Notes: generated from the sequence alone by a model not told the origin. Shown: positions 37,595 to 46,814, counted from the stretch's first letter. The stretch: DNA of 64,000 nucleotides from Variovorax sp. 770b2 (GCF_900115685.1 NZ_FOXJ01000007.1:124001-188000), one strand, 5' to 3'. Numbers and translations are program-made.

Positions 37595-39037
37595 ATGCCT
37601 TCAGACGACCTGCTCGACCTCAGCGCCACCGCGCTCTCGCGCCGCATCGCAACCCGCGACGTGTCCTGCCATGAACTCATGCGGGCCTCGCTGGCCCGCA
37701 TCGAGGCGCTGAACCCGCGCTTCAATGCCATCGTCTCGCTGCGGGAGCCCGCGCAGTTGCTGGCCGAAGCCGGCGAGCGCGACGCCGAACTGGCGCGCGG
37801 CGAACGGCGCGGCTGGATGCACGGCTTTCCGCTCGCGGTGAAGGACCTGAGCCATGCCGCCGGGCTGCCCACCTCGATGGGCTCGCCCCTTTCCCCGCGC
37901 TCGCCTGCGCGTGCCGACAGCCTCCACGTCGCCCGCGCACGCGCGGCCGGCGCCATCGTCATCGGCAAGACCAACACGCCCGAGTTCGGCCTCGGCTCGC
38001 ACACCTACAACACGGTGTTCGGCATCACCCGCAACGCCTATGCGCCCGAGCGCAGCGCGGGCGGCAGCAGCGGCGGCGCGGCCGTGGCGCTGGCCCTGGG
38101 CATGCTGCCGGTGGCCGACGGCAGCGACATGATGGGGTCTCTCCGCAACCCCGCCGCCTTCAACAATGTGATCGGCATGCGGCCCTCGCGCGGCCGCGTG
38201 CCCGGCGATCCGGAGCAGGAACTGTTCTTCCAGCAGCTGAGCACCGAAGGCCCGATGGCCCGCACGGTGGAAGACACGGCGCGGCTGCTCGCGGTGCAGT
38301 CGGGCTTCGACGGGCGCGTGCCGCTCTCGTCGCCCCATGCCCTGCCCTCGCCCGATGACATCGCGCTCGATGGCGACGGCAAGGGCCTCTGCATCGGCTG
38401 GCTCGGCAGCATCTGGCCCGACCTGCCGCTCGCGCCCGGCATCCGCGAACTCGGGGAGAAGGCGCTCGACACCTTTCGCACCATCGGCTGCGAGGTCGAG
38501 CCCTGCACGCTCGACGTGCCGCGCGAGCACAACTGGAGCGCGTGGCTGCGGCTGCGGCAGCTGCTGGTCGGCGGCAAGCTCGGTGCGTACCTGAGCGATC
38601 CGAAGCTGTTCGCGCAATTGAAGCCCGAGGCGCAATGGGAAATCGAGCAGAGCCAGCACCTGGATGCGGCCTCGCTGTACCAGGCTTCGCTCTATCGCTC
38701 GAACGTGTACCGCGCGTTCCTGAAGCTCTTCGAGCGCTTCGATTTCGTCGTGGCGCCGACCGCGCAGGTCTTTCCGTTCGACGCCGAATTGCACTGGCCC
38801 GCCGAAGTGAATGGCGTGAAGAGCGACACCTATCACCGCTGGATGGAGATCGTCACGCCGTTCACGCTGGCCGGTCTGCCGACGCTGAATGTGCGCGCCG
38901 GCTTCGGCGAAGGCGGTTTGCCGATGGGCCTGCAGCTCGCCGGGCCGATCCACTCGGACCTGGACGTGCTGCGGCTCGGGCATGCGTATGACCAGGCCTG
39001 CGGCTGGGGAGCGCAGCGCCCTCCGGCCTTGGCTTGA
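37595..39037 (+). CDS. Amidase signature family enzyme
   Basis: A 480-residue amidase. The Ser-cisSer-Lys triad is visible: K83 in 'LAVKDLSH', S158 in the glycine-rich 'GGSSGG', and S182 in 'MMGSLRNPA', where most relatives have TGGS. It hydrolyses an amide to acid and ammonia in the cytosol. The substrate is unknown. The ATG at 37595 is chosen because the family N-terminus starts there; the frame extends further upstream into the intergenic region. Confidence 0.87.
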   Translation: MPSDDLLDLSATALSRRIATRDVSCHELMRASLARIEALNPRFNAIVSLREPAQLLAEAGERDAELARGERRGWMHGFPLAVKDLSHAAGLPTSMGSPLSPRSPARADSLHVARARAAGAIVIGKTNTPEFGLGSHTYNTVFGITRNAYAPERSAGGSSGGAAVALALGMLPVADGSDMMGSLRNPAAFNNVIGMRPSRGRVPGDPEQELFFQQLSTEGPMARTVEDTARLLAVQSGFDGRVPLSSPHALPSPDDIALDGDGKGLCIGWLGSIWPDLPLAPGIRELGEKALDTFRTIGCEVEPCTLDVPREHNWSAWLRLRQLLVGGKLGAYLSDPKLFAQLKPEAQWEIEQSQHLDAASLYQASLYRSNVYRAFLKLFERFDFVVAPTAQVFPFDAELHWPAEVNGVKSDTYHRWMEIVTPFTLAGLPTLNVRAGFGEGGLPMGLQLAGPIHSDLDVLRLGHAYDQACGWGAQRPPALA

Positions 39038-39049
39038 CTCCCTCTCCCG

Positions 39050-39141
39050 CTGGGGGAGGGTTGGGGTGGGGGCAAGCGGCCGCCGATCGAGCGCTGCCTG
39101 CATTGCAAGCGCCGTCTGTCCCCATCCCCACCTTCCCCCAG
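39050..39141. repeat. Imperfect inverted repeat element
   Basis: G-rich arm at 39050-39072 and C-rich arm at 39118-39141 pair in inverse orientation at most positions, separated by 45 bp. It lies between the convergent amidase and dehydrogenase genes and resembles widespread G/C-rich intergenic repeats of Burkholderiales. It could serve as a bidirectional terminator. Confidence 0.5.
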
Positions 39142-39161
39142 GGGGGGAAGGCACAAGACCT

Positions 39162-40100
39162 TCAGATCGGCGTCAAGACACCGCGCCCCGCGAAGTGCCC
39201 TTGGGCATTCGCGAGGAAATGGTCCACCGACTTCTGCGTCGCCTCGGGCGACCAGCCGGCCATGTGCGGCGTGAGCAGGACGTTGTCCAGGCCCACGAGC
39301 GGTTCGGGCCGCTTGGGTTCGCTCTCGTAGACATCGACCCCGGCGCCCGCGATGCGGTGCTCGCGCAACGCGGCGCCCAGCGCCTCGGTGTCGACCACGC
39401 TGCCGCGGCCGATGCTCACGAGATAGCCCTCGGGCCCCAGCGCATCGAGCACTTCGGCGTTGACCAGGTGCCTGGTCGCGGGCCCGCCCGGCGCGGCAAG
39501 GATGAGGAAATCCGCCCAGCCCGCGAGCGACTTCAGGTCATCGAAGTAGCGGTGCGTCGCGCCTTCGCGCGGCTTCCTGTTGTGATAGCCGATCTCCATG
39601 TCGAACGCGGCGGCGCGCTTGGCGATCTTCTGGCCGATGGTGCCCAGGCCCAGGATGCCGAGCTTCTTGCCCGACACGTTGGCCGGCTGCGGGATGGCCT
39701 CGCGCCACACGCCTTCGCGGCACAGCCGGTCGAGCTTGCGGAACTCGCGCACGATGCCGATGAGCAAGCCGAACGCGTGGTCGGCCACGCAGTCGTCGTT
39801 GGTGCCTGCGCCGTTGGCGGTCACGATGCCGCGCGCACGCGTCGTCTCGAGCGGCACGCCTTCATAGCCCGCGCCCAGGCAGCAGATCAGCTCCACGGCC
39901 GGCATGGCCGCGATTTCCTCGGGGGTGATACCGATCACGCCGATGGTCAGCACCGCGCGGAATGCCTTGCCGTGCTCGGCAATGGCGGCGGCGCGCGCGA
40001 CGGCGTCGAAGGCGTAGGTCGCGTCGTAGACAGCGGCAATCTGGGCCTGGTGGGCGCTCGAGAGGCTGTTGAGCACCAGCAGGGGAATCTTGGTCGACAC
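39162..40100 (-). CDS. D-2-hydroxyacid dehydrogenase (NAD(P)-dependent)
   Basis: A 312-residue enzyme of the D-isomer-specific 2-hydroxyacid dehydrogenase family. The cofactor loop GLGTIGQKIA is near residue 150. The catalytic set is visible as R in 'SIGRGSVVD', E in 'DVYESEPK' and H in 'LTPHMAGW'. It reduces a 2-keto acid or glyoxylate-type substrate. GTG at 40100 is chosen because AGGAG precedes it by seven bases. The longer frame upstream is not family-like and runs into the ABC gene. Confidence 0.85.
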   Translation of the reverse strand: MSTKIPLLVLNSLSSAHQAQIAAVYDATYAFDAVARAAAIAEHGKAFRAVLTIGVIGITPEEIAAMPAVELICCLGAGYEGVPLETTRARGIVTANGAGTNDDCVADHAFGLLIGIVREFRKLDRLCREGVWREAIPQPANVSGKKLGILGLGTIGQKIAKRAAAFDMEIGYHNRKPREGATHRYFDDLKSLAGWADFLILAAPGGPATRHLVNAEVLDALGPEGYLVSIGRGSVVDTEALGAALREHRIAGAGVDVYESEPKRPEPLVGLDNVLLTPHMAGWSPEATQKSVDHFLANAQGHFAGRGVLTPI

Positions 40101-40143
40101 GTCTGAACTCCTGGTTCGATAAGGAAAGGGTGGAATGATCGGG

Positions 40144-41985
40144 CTAGAGCAAGGGCGCTGCTTCGCTTTTCTGCAAAGCCCACATCTGGGCGTAGCGGCC
40201 TTGCCTTGCAAGCAGCTCGGCGTGCGTGCCGCGCTCGACGATCACGCCGGATTCGAGCACCAGGATCTCGTGCGCATCGACCACGGTCGACAGGCGGTGC
40301 GCGATGACCAGCGTGGTCTTGTCCTGCGCCGCGCTCTTGAGTTCCGACTGGATGGCACGCTCGTTGGCCGAGTCGAGCGCCGAGGTGGCCTCGTCGAAGA
40401 TCACGATCGGCGGGTTCTTCAAGAGCGTGCGCGCAATGGCCACGCGCTGCTTCTCGCCGCCCGAGAGCTTGAGCCCGCGCTCGCCCACGGTCGTCTCGTA
40501 GCCCGCGGGCGTGGCCGAGATGAAGTCGTGGATGCGCGCGGCCCGCGCTGCGCCTTCCACCTCTTCACGGCTCGCGCCGGGCCTGCCGTACGCGATGTTG
40601 TATTCGACCGTGTCGTTGAACAGCACCGTGTCCTGCGGCACGATGCCGATCGCGCGGCGAACGCTGGACTGGGTGACTTCGCGGATGTCCTCGCCGCCGA
40701 TGGTGATGCGCCCCTGCTGCACGTCGTAGAAGCGATAGAGCAGCCGCGCCAGCGTGGACTTGCCCGAGCCCGAAGGGCCGACCACGGCCACCGTCTTGCC
40801 GGCCGGAATCTCGAAGCTCACATGCTTGAGGATGGGACGTGCGGCTTCGTAGGCAAAGCTCACGTCCTCGAAGCGGATGGTGGAGTCGACGCCGGCCAGG
40901 GGCTCTGCCGTGGGCGCATCGCGCACCTCGCGCTCCTTCTCCATCAGCACGAACATCTTGTCCAGGTCGGTCAGGCTCTGCTTGATCTCGCGGTAGATCA
41001 CGCCCAGGAAATTGAGCGGAATGTACAGCTGGATCATGAAGGCGTTGACCATCACCAGGTCGCCCAGCGTCATGCGCCCTTCGACCACGCCCGAGGTGGC
41101 GCGCCACAGCATCAGCACCAGGCTGATGGCGATCAACAGCTGCTGCCCGGTGTTGAGCATGCTCAGCGTGCGCTGGCTCTTGATGGCGGCCTTGCGGTAG
41201 CGGTCCAGGCTCGCGTCGTAGCGCTTCGCCTCGAACTCCTCGTTGTTGAAGTACTTGACCGTCTCGTAGTTCAAGAGCGAATCGACCGCGCGGCTCTGGG
41301 CCGTCGAGTCGAGTTCGTTCATGGTCTTGCGGAACTGGGTGCGCCACTCGGTCACGGTCACCGTGAAGGTGATGTAGAGCACCAGCGCGGCGGCCGTGAT
41401 CCAGACGAACAGCGAGTCGAACTTCACCCCCAGGATCGTGAGCACCAGCACCAGCTCGATGATGGTGGGCACGATGCTGTAGAGCGACATCGAGATGAGC
41501 GAATGCACGCCGCGCGTGCCGCGCTCGATGTCGCGGGTCATGCCGCCGGTCTGGCGCTCCAGGTGAAAGCGCAGGCTCAGCGCGTGCAGGTGGCCGAACA
41601 CCTCCAGCGCGATCTGGCGCGCCGTGCCCTCGGTGGCCTTGGCGAAGATCAGCTCGCGCAGCTCGCCGAAGAGCGCGGTCGAAAACCGCAGCAGCCCGTA
41701 AGCCAGCAAGAGCCCGATGGGCACGATCAGGAGCGCCTGCGCCATGTCCGGCTTGGGCGTCATCGTGTCCACGAGGTTCTTCAGCAGCACCGGCACGCCC
41801 ACGTTGGCCACCTTGGCGCCCACCATGAATGCGAGCGCGGCCATCACGCGCCACTTGTACTGCCAGAGATAGGGAAAGAGCCGGCGCAGCGTCGCCCAGT
41901 CGGAGCGGTCGCTTTTCGCCGGCGGGTGGTCGGAGACGGTGAGGGAGGGAGAGGAGGGAGAAATGGCTTCACCACTGCGGCGCAT
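40144..41985 (-). CDS. ATM1/HMT1-type ABC exporter
   Basis: A 613-residue half-transporter: six membrane helices (about 40-330) fused to an ATPase domain with Walker A GPSGSGKST near 415, signature LSGGEKQR and Walker B 'IVIFDEATSALD'. The segment 'ALNYETVKYFNNEEFE' (here 'SLLNYETVKYFNNE') in the membrane domain is characteristic of the ATM1 group. These export glutathione-linked sulfur or metal compounds across the inner membrane. The start at 41985 is divergent from a thioesterase gene. Confidence 0.9.
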   Translation of the reverse strand: MRRSGEAISPSSPSLTVSDHPPAKSDRSDWATLRRLFPYLWQYKWRVMAALAFMVGAKVANVGVPVLLKNLVDTMTPKPDMAQALLIVPIGLLLAYGLLRFSTALFGELRELIFAKATEGTARQIALEVFGHLHALSLRFHLERQTGGMTRDIERGTRGVHSLISMSLYSIVPTIIELVLVLTILGVKFDSLFVWITAAALVLYITFTVTVTEWRTQFRKTMNELDSTAQSRAVDSLLNYETVKYFNNEEFEAKRYDASLDRYRKAAIKSQRTLSMLNTGQQLLIAISLVLMLWRATSGVVEGRMTLGDLVMVNAFMIQLYIPLNFLGVIYREIKQSLTDLDKMFVLMEKEREVRDAPTAEPLAGVDSTIRFEDVSFAYEAARPILKHVSFEIPAGKTVAVVGPSGSGKSTLARLLYRFYDVQQGRITIGGEDIREVTQSSVRRAIGIVPQDTVLFNDTVEYNIAYGRPGASREEVEGAARAARIHDFISATPAGYETTVGERGLKLSGGEKQRVAIARTLLKNPPIVIFDEATSALDSANERAIQSELKSAAQDKTTLVIAHRLSTVVDAHEILVLESGVIVERGTHAELLARQGRYAQMWALQKSEAAPLL

Positions 41986-42025
41986 GAGGGACAATCGTGG
42001 TTGTTGTTTGTTGCAGATTGTGCCC

Positions 42026-42451
42026 ATGTCCGATACTTCCAGTGCCGCCGCCGCAGCCACCCTCAAAAGCCTGCCCACCGACATGGAGCTGGTGCTCAAG
42101 GTCATCCCGATGCCGGCCGACTGCAACGCCAACGGCGACATCTTCGGCGGCTGGGTCATGGCCCAGTGCGACCTGGCCGGCTCTGTGATCCCCGCGCGCT
42201 ACGCCAAGGGCCGGCAGGCCACGGTGGCGGTCAACGAGTTCATCTTCAAGCAGCCGGTGCGCCTGGGCGACATCCTCTCGTTCTATTCGAAGCTGGTGCG
42301 CATCGGGCGCACCTCGGTCACGGTGACGGTCGAGGTGTTCGCCGAGCGCTTCCGGGCGCAGGGCGAATACATCAAGGTGACGCAGGCCACGTTCACCTAC
42401 GTGGCGATCGACGACAACGGCCGTCCGCGCGTCATCGAGCAGCAGCCCTGA
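42026..42451 (+). CDS. Acyl-CoA thioesterase (YciA-like hotdog)
   Basis: A 141-residue single hotdog-fold thioesterase. Seen: 'DIFGGWVMAQCDLAG' with the catalytic aspartate, and 'VNEFIFKQPVRLGDILSFYSKLVRIGRTS', both typical of YciA-type enzymes that hydrolyse short to long acyl-CoAs. The ATG at 42026 lies 40 bp from the divergent ABC exporter start, so the promoters overlap. Length is normal. Confidence 0.9.
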   Translation: MSDTSSAAAAATLKSLPTDMELVLKVIPMPADCNANGDIFGGWVMAQCDLAGSVIPARYAKGRQATVAVNEFIFKQPVRLGDILSFYSKLVRIGRTSVTVTVEVFAERFRAQGEYIKVTQATFTYVAIDDNGRPRVIEQQP

Positions 42452-42463
42452 ACCACGGGCTGC
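42442..42463. terminator. Possible bidirectional terminator hairpin
   Basis: GCAGCCC (42442-42448) pairs with GGGCTGC (42457-42463) across an eight-base loop. It spans the thioesterase stop and the gap to the convergent receptor gene. There is no T-run, so efficiency is doubtful. Confidence 0.35.
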
Positions 42464-42469
42464 GGGCTC

Positions 42470-43723
42470 TCAGACGCCCGGGTCGCGCACCCGCTCGAAG
42501 CGCTCGAACTCGCGATTGACCCAGCGCCCGTCGCGCCGCTCGGTGCGGCGGATGTAGACGGTCTGCACGATGTCGCGCGTGTGGGCGTCGATCTCGATCG
42601 GGCCGCGCGGGCTCTCGAACTTCAGGCCCCGGAAGGCATCGACCAGCCGCTCTCCACTGGCATTGCCGCGGGCCGAGGGCGAAGTCATCGCGGCATCGAT
42701 GGCCGCGAGCGCATCGTGCGCCGCCACCGCGAAATAGCCCGGCCGCAAATGGCTGCCGTACGCCGTCTCGAAGACGCCCGTGAAGCGGCGGTTGGCCGGC
42801 GATTCATGGACGAACGAGTAGTGGTGGCTGGTGACGAGCCCGTCGGCCAGTTCGCCGATGCCTTCCAGGTAGTGGTCGTCGGTGGCATCGCCGGTCGCGA
42901 GCAGGCGGATGCCGGTGTCGGCCATGCCGCGGTCGCGCCAGAACTTCAGGAACGTCGCCGGCATCTGCCCCGAGGGCAGGAAGAAGAACACCGCCTGCGG
43001 CTTGAGCTCGCGCAGCCGCAGCATGTAGGCCGAGTAATCGAGCGTGTTGAGCGGCACCCGCAGCATCGCGCCGACCTGCCCGCCGCCGGCGGTGATGCCC
43101 GCGACGAAGGCGCTTTCGGCATCGACGCCCGAGGCGTAGTCGGCCACCACGGTGCAGACGTCGCGCAGGCCCTGCTGCAGCGCCCAGCGCGCGAGCGGCA
43201 GCGTGACCTGGGCGATGGTGAACGACAGCCGCACGGCATAGGGACAGCGCGCCGTGATGCCCGAAGACGCCGCGTTCATCACCACCAGCGGCAGCTTCGC
43301 CTGCGCGGCGATGGTGCCGACGGCATACGCGTTGGAACTGAAGTCCAGGCCGGTGAGCAGATCGACGCGCTCGTTCTCCACGAGGTCCTGCGCCTGGCGG
43401 CGCGCCTGCTCGGGCGCACTGCCCGGCACGTCGCGGCGCAGCAGTTCGACCGGGCGCCCCGCGATCTGCTGGTTGTGCGCGGCCAGCCAGACCGACATGC
43501 CGGCATCGAACTGACGCCCCCCGCCCGCATAGGGGCCGGACCAGGAACCGATGACGCCGATGCGCAGCGGGCGAACCCGCGCCAGGACCACCGAAGGCGC
43601 CGCCAGGGTGCCCGCAAGCAAGCCCAAAGTACGCCTGCGCGCGAGGTCGAATGCTACTTTTTCAGTAGCATCACGTGCCCGCTGGCCGGGCGTTTCAAGC
43701 GGTCTTGTCTCGAAAACTTGCAC
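42470..43723 (-). CDS. ABC-type branched-chain amino acid/urea-like substrate-binding protein
   Basis: A 417-residue receptor of the periplasmic-binding type-I (Leu/Ile/Val) family: 'PLRIGVIGSWSGPYAGGGRQFDAGMSVWLA' at the front of the mature part and a two-lobe fold. The region before it ('ARRRTLGLLAGTLAAPSVVLA', residues 28-48) is signal-like with an arginine cluster, perhaps Tat-type. GTG at 43723 is provisional. A TTG at codon 33 would give a short signal, and a palindrome lies within the first 24 codons. No cognate permease genes are adjacent. It is the last gene of the TetR-headed run. Confidence 0.75.
   Translation of the reverse strand: MQVFETRPLETPGQRARDATEKVAFDLARRRTLGLLAGTLAAPSVVLARVRPLRIGVIGSWSGPYAGGGRQFDAGMSVWLAAHNQQIAGRPVELLRRDVPGSAPEQARRQAQDLVENERVDLLTGLDFSSNAYAVGTIAAQAKLPLVVMNAASSGITARCPYAVRLSFTIAQVTLPLARWALQQGLRDVCTVVADYASGVDAESAFVAGITAGGGQVGAMLRVPLNTLDYSAYMLRLRELKPQAVFFFLPSGQMPATFLKFWRDRGMADTGIRLLATGDATDDHYLEGIGELADGLVTSHHYSFVHESPANRRFTGVFETAYGSHLRPGYFAVAAHDALAAIDAAMTSPSARGNASGERLVDAFRGLKFESPRGPIEIDAHTRDIVQTVYIRRTERRDGRWVNREFERFERVRDPGV
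43651..43671. repeat. Short perfect palindrome near the receptor start
   Basis: ATGCTACT, five-base loop, AGTAGCAT. Short GCTAC/GTAGC hairpins of this form are common between genes in Comamonadaceae, which hints that the receptor gene's true start may lie downstream of it. Confidence 0.55.
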
Positions 43724-43773
43724 GGCGGACAGTGTAAGCGGGCACTGTCCGCGGGCCAACGCGGGAGGAACCC

Positions 43774-44538
43774 TCAGACCTTCGAGAAATCGGGCTTGCG
43801 CTTCTCCATGAAGGCGCCGAAAGCCTCCTTGGCAGCGGGTTCGCGCAGCATGCGGCCGAAGCTCGCGCCCTCTTCGCCCATGCGCTCGAGCACGGCGGGC
43901 AGTTGCGCCTTTTTCAGCAGGCGCTTGGTCTCGACCAGCGCGGTCAGCGGCTTGGCCGCGAGCTTGCGGGCCTGCGTCTGCGCGATCCCGTTGGCTTCGG
44001 TTGGCGGCACCACGCGGTTGACCAGGCCCACTTCGAGCGCGGCCTCGGCCATGAAAGGTTCGCCCAGCAGCAGCGCCTCGGCCGCGCGGTGGTAGCCCAG
44101 CATCTGCGGCACCAGGAGGCTCGACGCCGCTTCGGGGCACAGGCCCAGGTTCACGAAGGGCATCGAGAAGGCCGCGTTGTCGCCCGCATAGACAAGGTCG
44201 CAATGGAACAGCATCGTGGTGCCGATGCCCACGGCCGGGCCGCAGACGGCCGCAACGATGGGCTTGGGGAAGGTCGCGATGCCGCGCAGGAACCGGAACA
44301 CCGGCGAGTCCTGGGTGGCGGGCGGCGCGTTGAGGAAATCGCCGATGTCGTTGCCGGCGCTGAAGATCGTCGGGTCGCCCTGGATCAGCACGCAGCGCAC
44401 GGCCGCTTCGCTCTCGGCCGTGGCCAGCGCATCGGCCAGCGCGGCGTACATGCTGCCGGTGATCGAGTTCTTCTTGTCGACGCGGTTGAAGGTGATGGTC
44501 ATCACACCGGCTTCGGTGTGGACGAGGATGTCGCTCAT
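43774..44538 (-). CDS. Enoyl-CoA hydratase
   Basis: A 254-residue crotonase. 'FSAGNDIGDF' near residue 60 and 'CGPAVGIGTTMLFHCDLVYA' near 105 form the oxyanion hole. 'FVNLGLCPEAASSLL' follows, with a glutamate at the position used in several isomerases. It is one of two crotonase-fold activities in the TetR-headed fatty acid run, the other being fused to the dehydrogenase at 48987. The ATG at 44538 is followed by the family N-terminus. Confidence 0.88.
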   Translation of the reverse strand: MSDILVHTEAGVMTITFNRVDKKNSITGSMYAALADALATAESEAAVRCVLIQGDPTIFSAGNDIGDFLNAPPATQDSPVFRFLRGIATFPKPIVAAVCGPAVGIGTTMLFHCDLVYAGDNAAFSMPFVNLGLCPEAASSLLVPQMLGYHRAAEALLLGEPFMAEAALEVGLVNRVVPPTEANGIAQTQARKLAAKPLTALVETKRLLKKAQLPAVLERMGEEGASFGRMLREPAAKEAFGAFMEKRKPDFSKV

Positions 44539-44572
44539 GGGAATGGTCCTTGGATAAAAAGCGTGCCCGCGC

Positions 44573-45169
44573 TCAGGCGGCCACCAGTGCTTCGCGCACG
44601 AAATCGAGACGGTCCTGGCCCCAGAACATCTGGTCGCCGACGAACATGGTGGGCGCGCCGAACACGCCGCGCTCCACCGCTTCCTGCGTGACGGCCTTGA
44701 GGCGGTCCTTCGTCTCCTGCGCGCCGGCCAGCGCGAGCAAGGCGCCGGCGTCGAAGCCCGCATTCTGCAAGACGGCGCCGACCGTCGCCGGGTCGTTCAG
44801 GTTCTGCGGCTCGACCCACATCGCGTGGTAGATCGCATCGACGTACGCGCCGAAGCGTTCGGGCTCCTTCACCTGCATGCCGGTGGCGCCGCGCATCAGC
44901 AGCAGCGTGTTGATCGGGAAGTGCGGGTTGTGCACGAACGGCACGCCGTAGCGTTTGGCGAAGCGCTTCAGGTCGACGTTCATGTACGGGCCCTTGGGCT
45001 TGATCTCCGCGGGCGAATGGTTGCCGGTGGCCTGGAACACGCCGCCCAGCAGCATGGGTTTCCACACCAGCTCGGCGCCCGTATCGGCGCATACGTGCGG
45101 CAACTGCGTTGCGGCCAGGTAGGCGGCGGGGCTGCCGAAATCGAAATAGAACTCGACGGTCTTTGTCAT
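44573..45169 (-). CDS. 2-hydroxychromene-2-carboxylate isomerase family (DsbA/GST-kappa fold)
   Basis: A 198-residue thioredoxin-fold protein. The N-terminal 'FYFDFGSPAAYLA' carries S13, the residue that activates glutathione in 2-hydroxychromene-2-carboxylate isomerase, with no CxxC. 'GVFGAPTMFVGDQMFWGQDRL' at the C-terminus is also typical. True isomerases act in naphthalene breakdown, but relatives sit in many fatty acid clusters and may be glutathione-dependent isomerases of another substrate. It lies 25 bp after the SDR gene. Confidence 0.87.
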   Translation of the reverse strand: MTKTVEFYFDFGSPAAYLAATQLPHVCADTGAELVWKPMLLGGVFQATGNHSPAEIKPKGPYMNVDLKRFAKRYGVPFVHNPHFPINTLLLMRGATGMQVKEPERFGAYVDAIYHAMWVEPQNLNDPATVGAVLQNAGFDAGALLALAGAQETKDRLKAVTQEAVERGVFGAPTMFVGDQMFWGQDRLDFVREALVAA

Positions 45170-45194
45170 GGGTGTCTCCACATCTTCGAATTCT

Positions 45195-45944
45195 TCAGAA
45201 TTTTTCGGACCACGGGCGCAGGTCGAGCTCGTGCGTCCATGCGTCGCGCGGCTGCGCATGCAGCATCCAGTAGCTGTCGGCGATGTGGTCCGGATTCAGG
45301 ATGCCGTCGCTCTCTTTCAGCGCATAGCGCTCGGGGAAGTTGCTGCGGATGAATTCGGTGTCGATCGCCCCGTCGACCACCACGTGCGCGACATGAATGC
45401 CTTGCGGCCCCAGCTCGCGTGCCATCGATTGGGCCAGCGCGCGCAGCGCCATCTTCGCGCCCGAGAACGCACCGAAGTTCGCGGCGCCGCGCAGCGAGGC
45501 CGTGGCACCGGTGAAGATGATCGTGCCGCGATGCCCGCCCTTGGGCACCTCGCGCGCCACCATGCGCCTGGCCACTTCGCGCCCGTTCAGGAAGCCCGAG
45601 AAGCAGGCCATCTCCCACACCTTGAAGTATTTGCGCGCGGTCTCCGTGAGGATGCTCTCGGGCACGTTGGCGCCGATGTTGAACACCATCACCTCGATCG
45701 GGCCGACCGTCGATTCGATCTCTTCGATGAGCGCAACCACTTCTTCTTCCTTGCGTGCATCGCAAGCGAACGCATGGGCGCGGCCGCCATCGGCCTCGAT
45801 CTGCGCGACCAGCGGTTGCAGCTTGTCCAGGCTGCGTCGCGTGACGCAGGCGGCGTAGCCTTCGCGCGCGAAACGGCGGGCGATGGCGCCGCCGGTGGCA
45901 TCGCCTGCGCCGACGATGAGAGCAGCTTTCTGCAGAGCGGCCAT
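45195..45944 (-). CDS. Short-chain dehydrogenase/reductase
   Basis: A 249-residue Rossmann-fold SDR. The cofactor loop is 'GAGDATGGAIA' (residues 12-22), 'NIGANV' replaces the usual NNAG, and the active-site region is 'FTGATASLRGAANFGAFSGAK', where the usual catalytic tyrosine of YxxxK appears as phenylalanine (F-S-G-A-K). This puts it in the atypical group whose catalysis is uncertain. It starts 2 bp after the thioesterase stop. Confidence 0.85.
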   Translation of the reverse strand: MAALQKAALIVGAGDATGGAIARRFAREGYAACVTRRSLDKLQPLVAQIEADGGRAHAFACDARKEEEVVALIEEIESTVGPIEVMVFNIGANVPESILTETARKYFKVWEMACFSGFLNGREVARRMVAREVPKGGHRGTIIFTGATASLRGAANFGAFSGAKMALRALAQSMARELGPQGIHVAHVVVDGAIDTEFIRSNFPERYALKESDGILNPDHIADSYWMLHAQPRDAWTHELDLRPWSEKF

Positions 45945-45946
45945 TT

Positions 45947-46783
45947 CTATTCCTTGTAGTAAACGATCTGGTTGGAGGTGGCGAGGAGCACGCCCTTCTC
46001 GCTCCACAGATGCGCCGTCTGGTCGAAGAAGCCGTTGAAGAACTGCTGCCCCGCCGCGCGGCCCAGCAGGTAGCCGGTGCCGACCTCGGCCAGTTGCTCC
46101 GGTCCGGCGTGGAAGTAGGTGGTGATCGACACCGTGCCCGCCGGCACATGCTTCGCGCGGCGTAGCCAGACGCGCGGATAGAACATGTCGCTCATCGCGG
46201 CAAGCGAGGGAAAGTCCAGTGGCCGCGGCTGGGCGTCGCGCAGCCAGATGCGGGTCTCGCTGTGCTGCAGGTTGCCGTCCCACTTCGCGGGGATGCCGCC
46301 GCTGAACGGGCGCATCTCGTACTGGTCGACCCAGGCCACGCCGGATGGGCCGATGCTCATGCGCTCGACCGTCCCGGGCGCAGGCGCCTCGGGCATCGGC
46401 ATGTCGCTCTCGCCCCAGGTGTCGCGGCGCGCGGCCGTCACCACGGTGGCGGTGGTGGTCATGTTCGGTGCGCCGCTCGCGCCGGCCTGGGTGATCTGCA
46501 CGGTCCAGTGCTGCGTCGACCGGTTGGTGCGCACGGCCGTGGCCTGGATGTCGAACGCGCCCGCCTCGAGCGCCGCCGCGTAGTTGACGGTCAGCGCGAT
46601 CGGCGTGCCGAGCAGGTCGGGATGCCGCAGCACCGCCTGCAGCACGAGGGCCGCGGTGGTGCCGCCGAAGGGACCGACCATGTTCCAGTAGTCGGGGCTG
46701 GTCATGCCCGTGAAGTGGCCCACGCGGATGTCGCTGTGGTGCAGGGCCAGGGCTTTGTCGAAGGGGTGTTGCGTGCTGCTCAT
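45947..46783 (-). CDS. Acyl-CoA thioesterase, double hotdog (TesB-like)
   Basis: A 278-residue protein with two hotdog repeats. The first has 'GPFGGTTAALVLQAVLRHP' and the second 'WLRRAKHVPAGTVSITTYFHA' with 'LGRAAGQQFFNGFFDQTAHLWSEKGVLLATSNQIVYY' at the end (family end-strand, quoted only in part elsewhere). It resembles thioesterase-superfamily proteins near TesB and would release free acids from acyl-CoA. It lies 31 bp after the hydrolase gene and 2 bp before the SDR gene. Confidence 0.82.
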   Translation of the reverse strand: MSSTQHPFDKALALHHSDIRVGHFTGMTSPDYWNMVGPFGGTTAALVLQAVLRHPDLLGTPIALTVNYAAALEAGAFDIQATAVRTNRSTQHWTVQITQAGASGAPNMTTTATVVTAARRDTWGESDMPMPEAPAPGTVERMSIGPSGVAWVDQYEMRPFSGGIPAKWDGNLQHSETRIWLRDAQPRPLDFPSLAAMSDMFYPRVWLRRAKHVPAGTVSITTYFHAGPEQLAEVGTGYLLGRAAGQQFFNGFFDQTAHLWSEKGVLLATSNQIVYYKE

Positions 46784-46814
46784 GGTGCTTGCAGTGTGCC
46801 TCCGGAGGATGGCG

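Noticed and set aside
39050..39141. G/C-rich inverted repeat as a mobile element end
   Set aside because: No transposase, no target duplication visible, and similar repeats are common between genes in this group.
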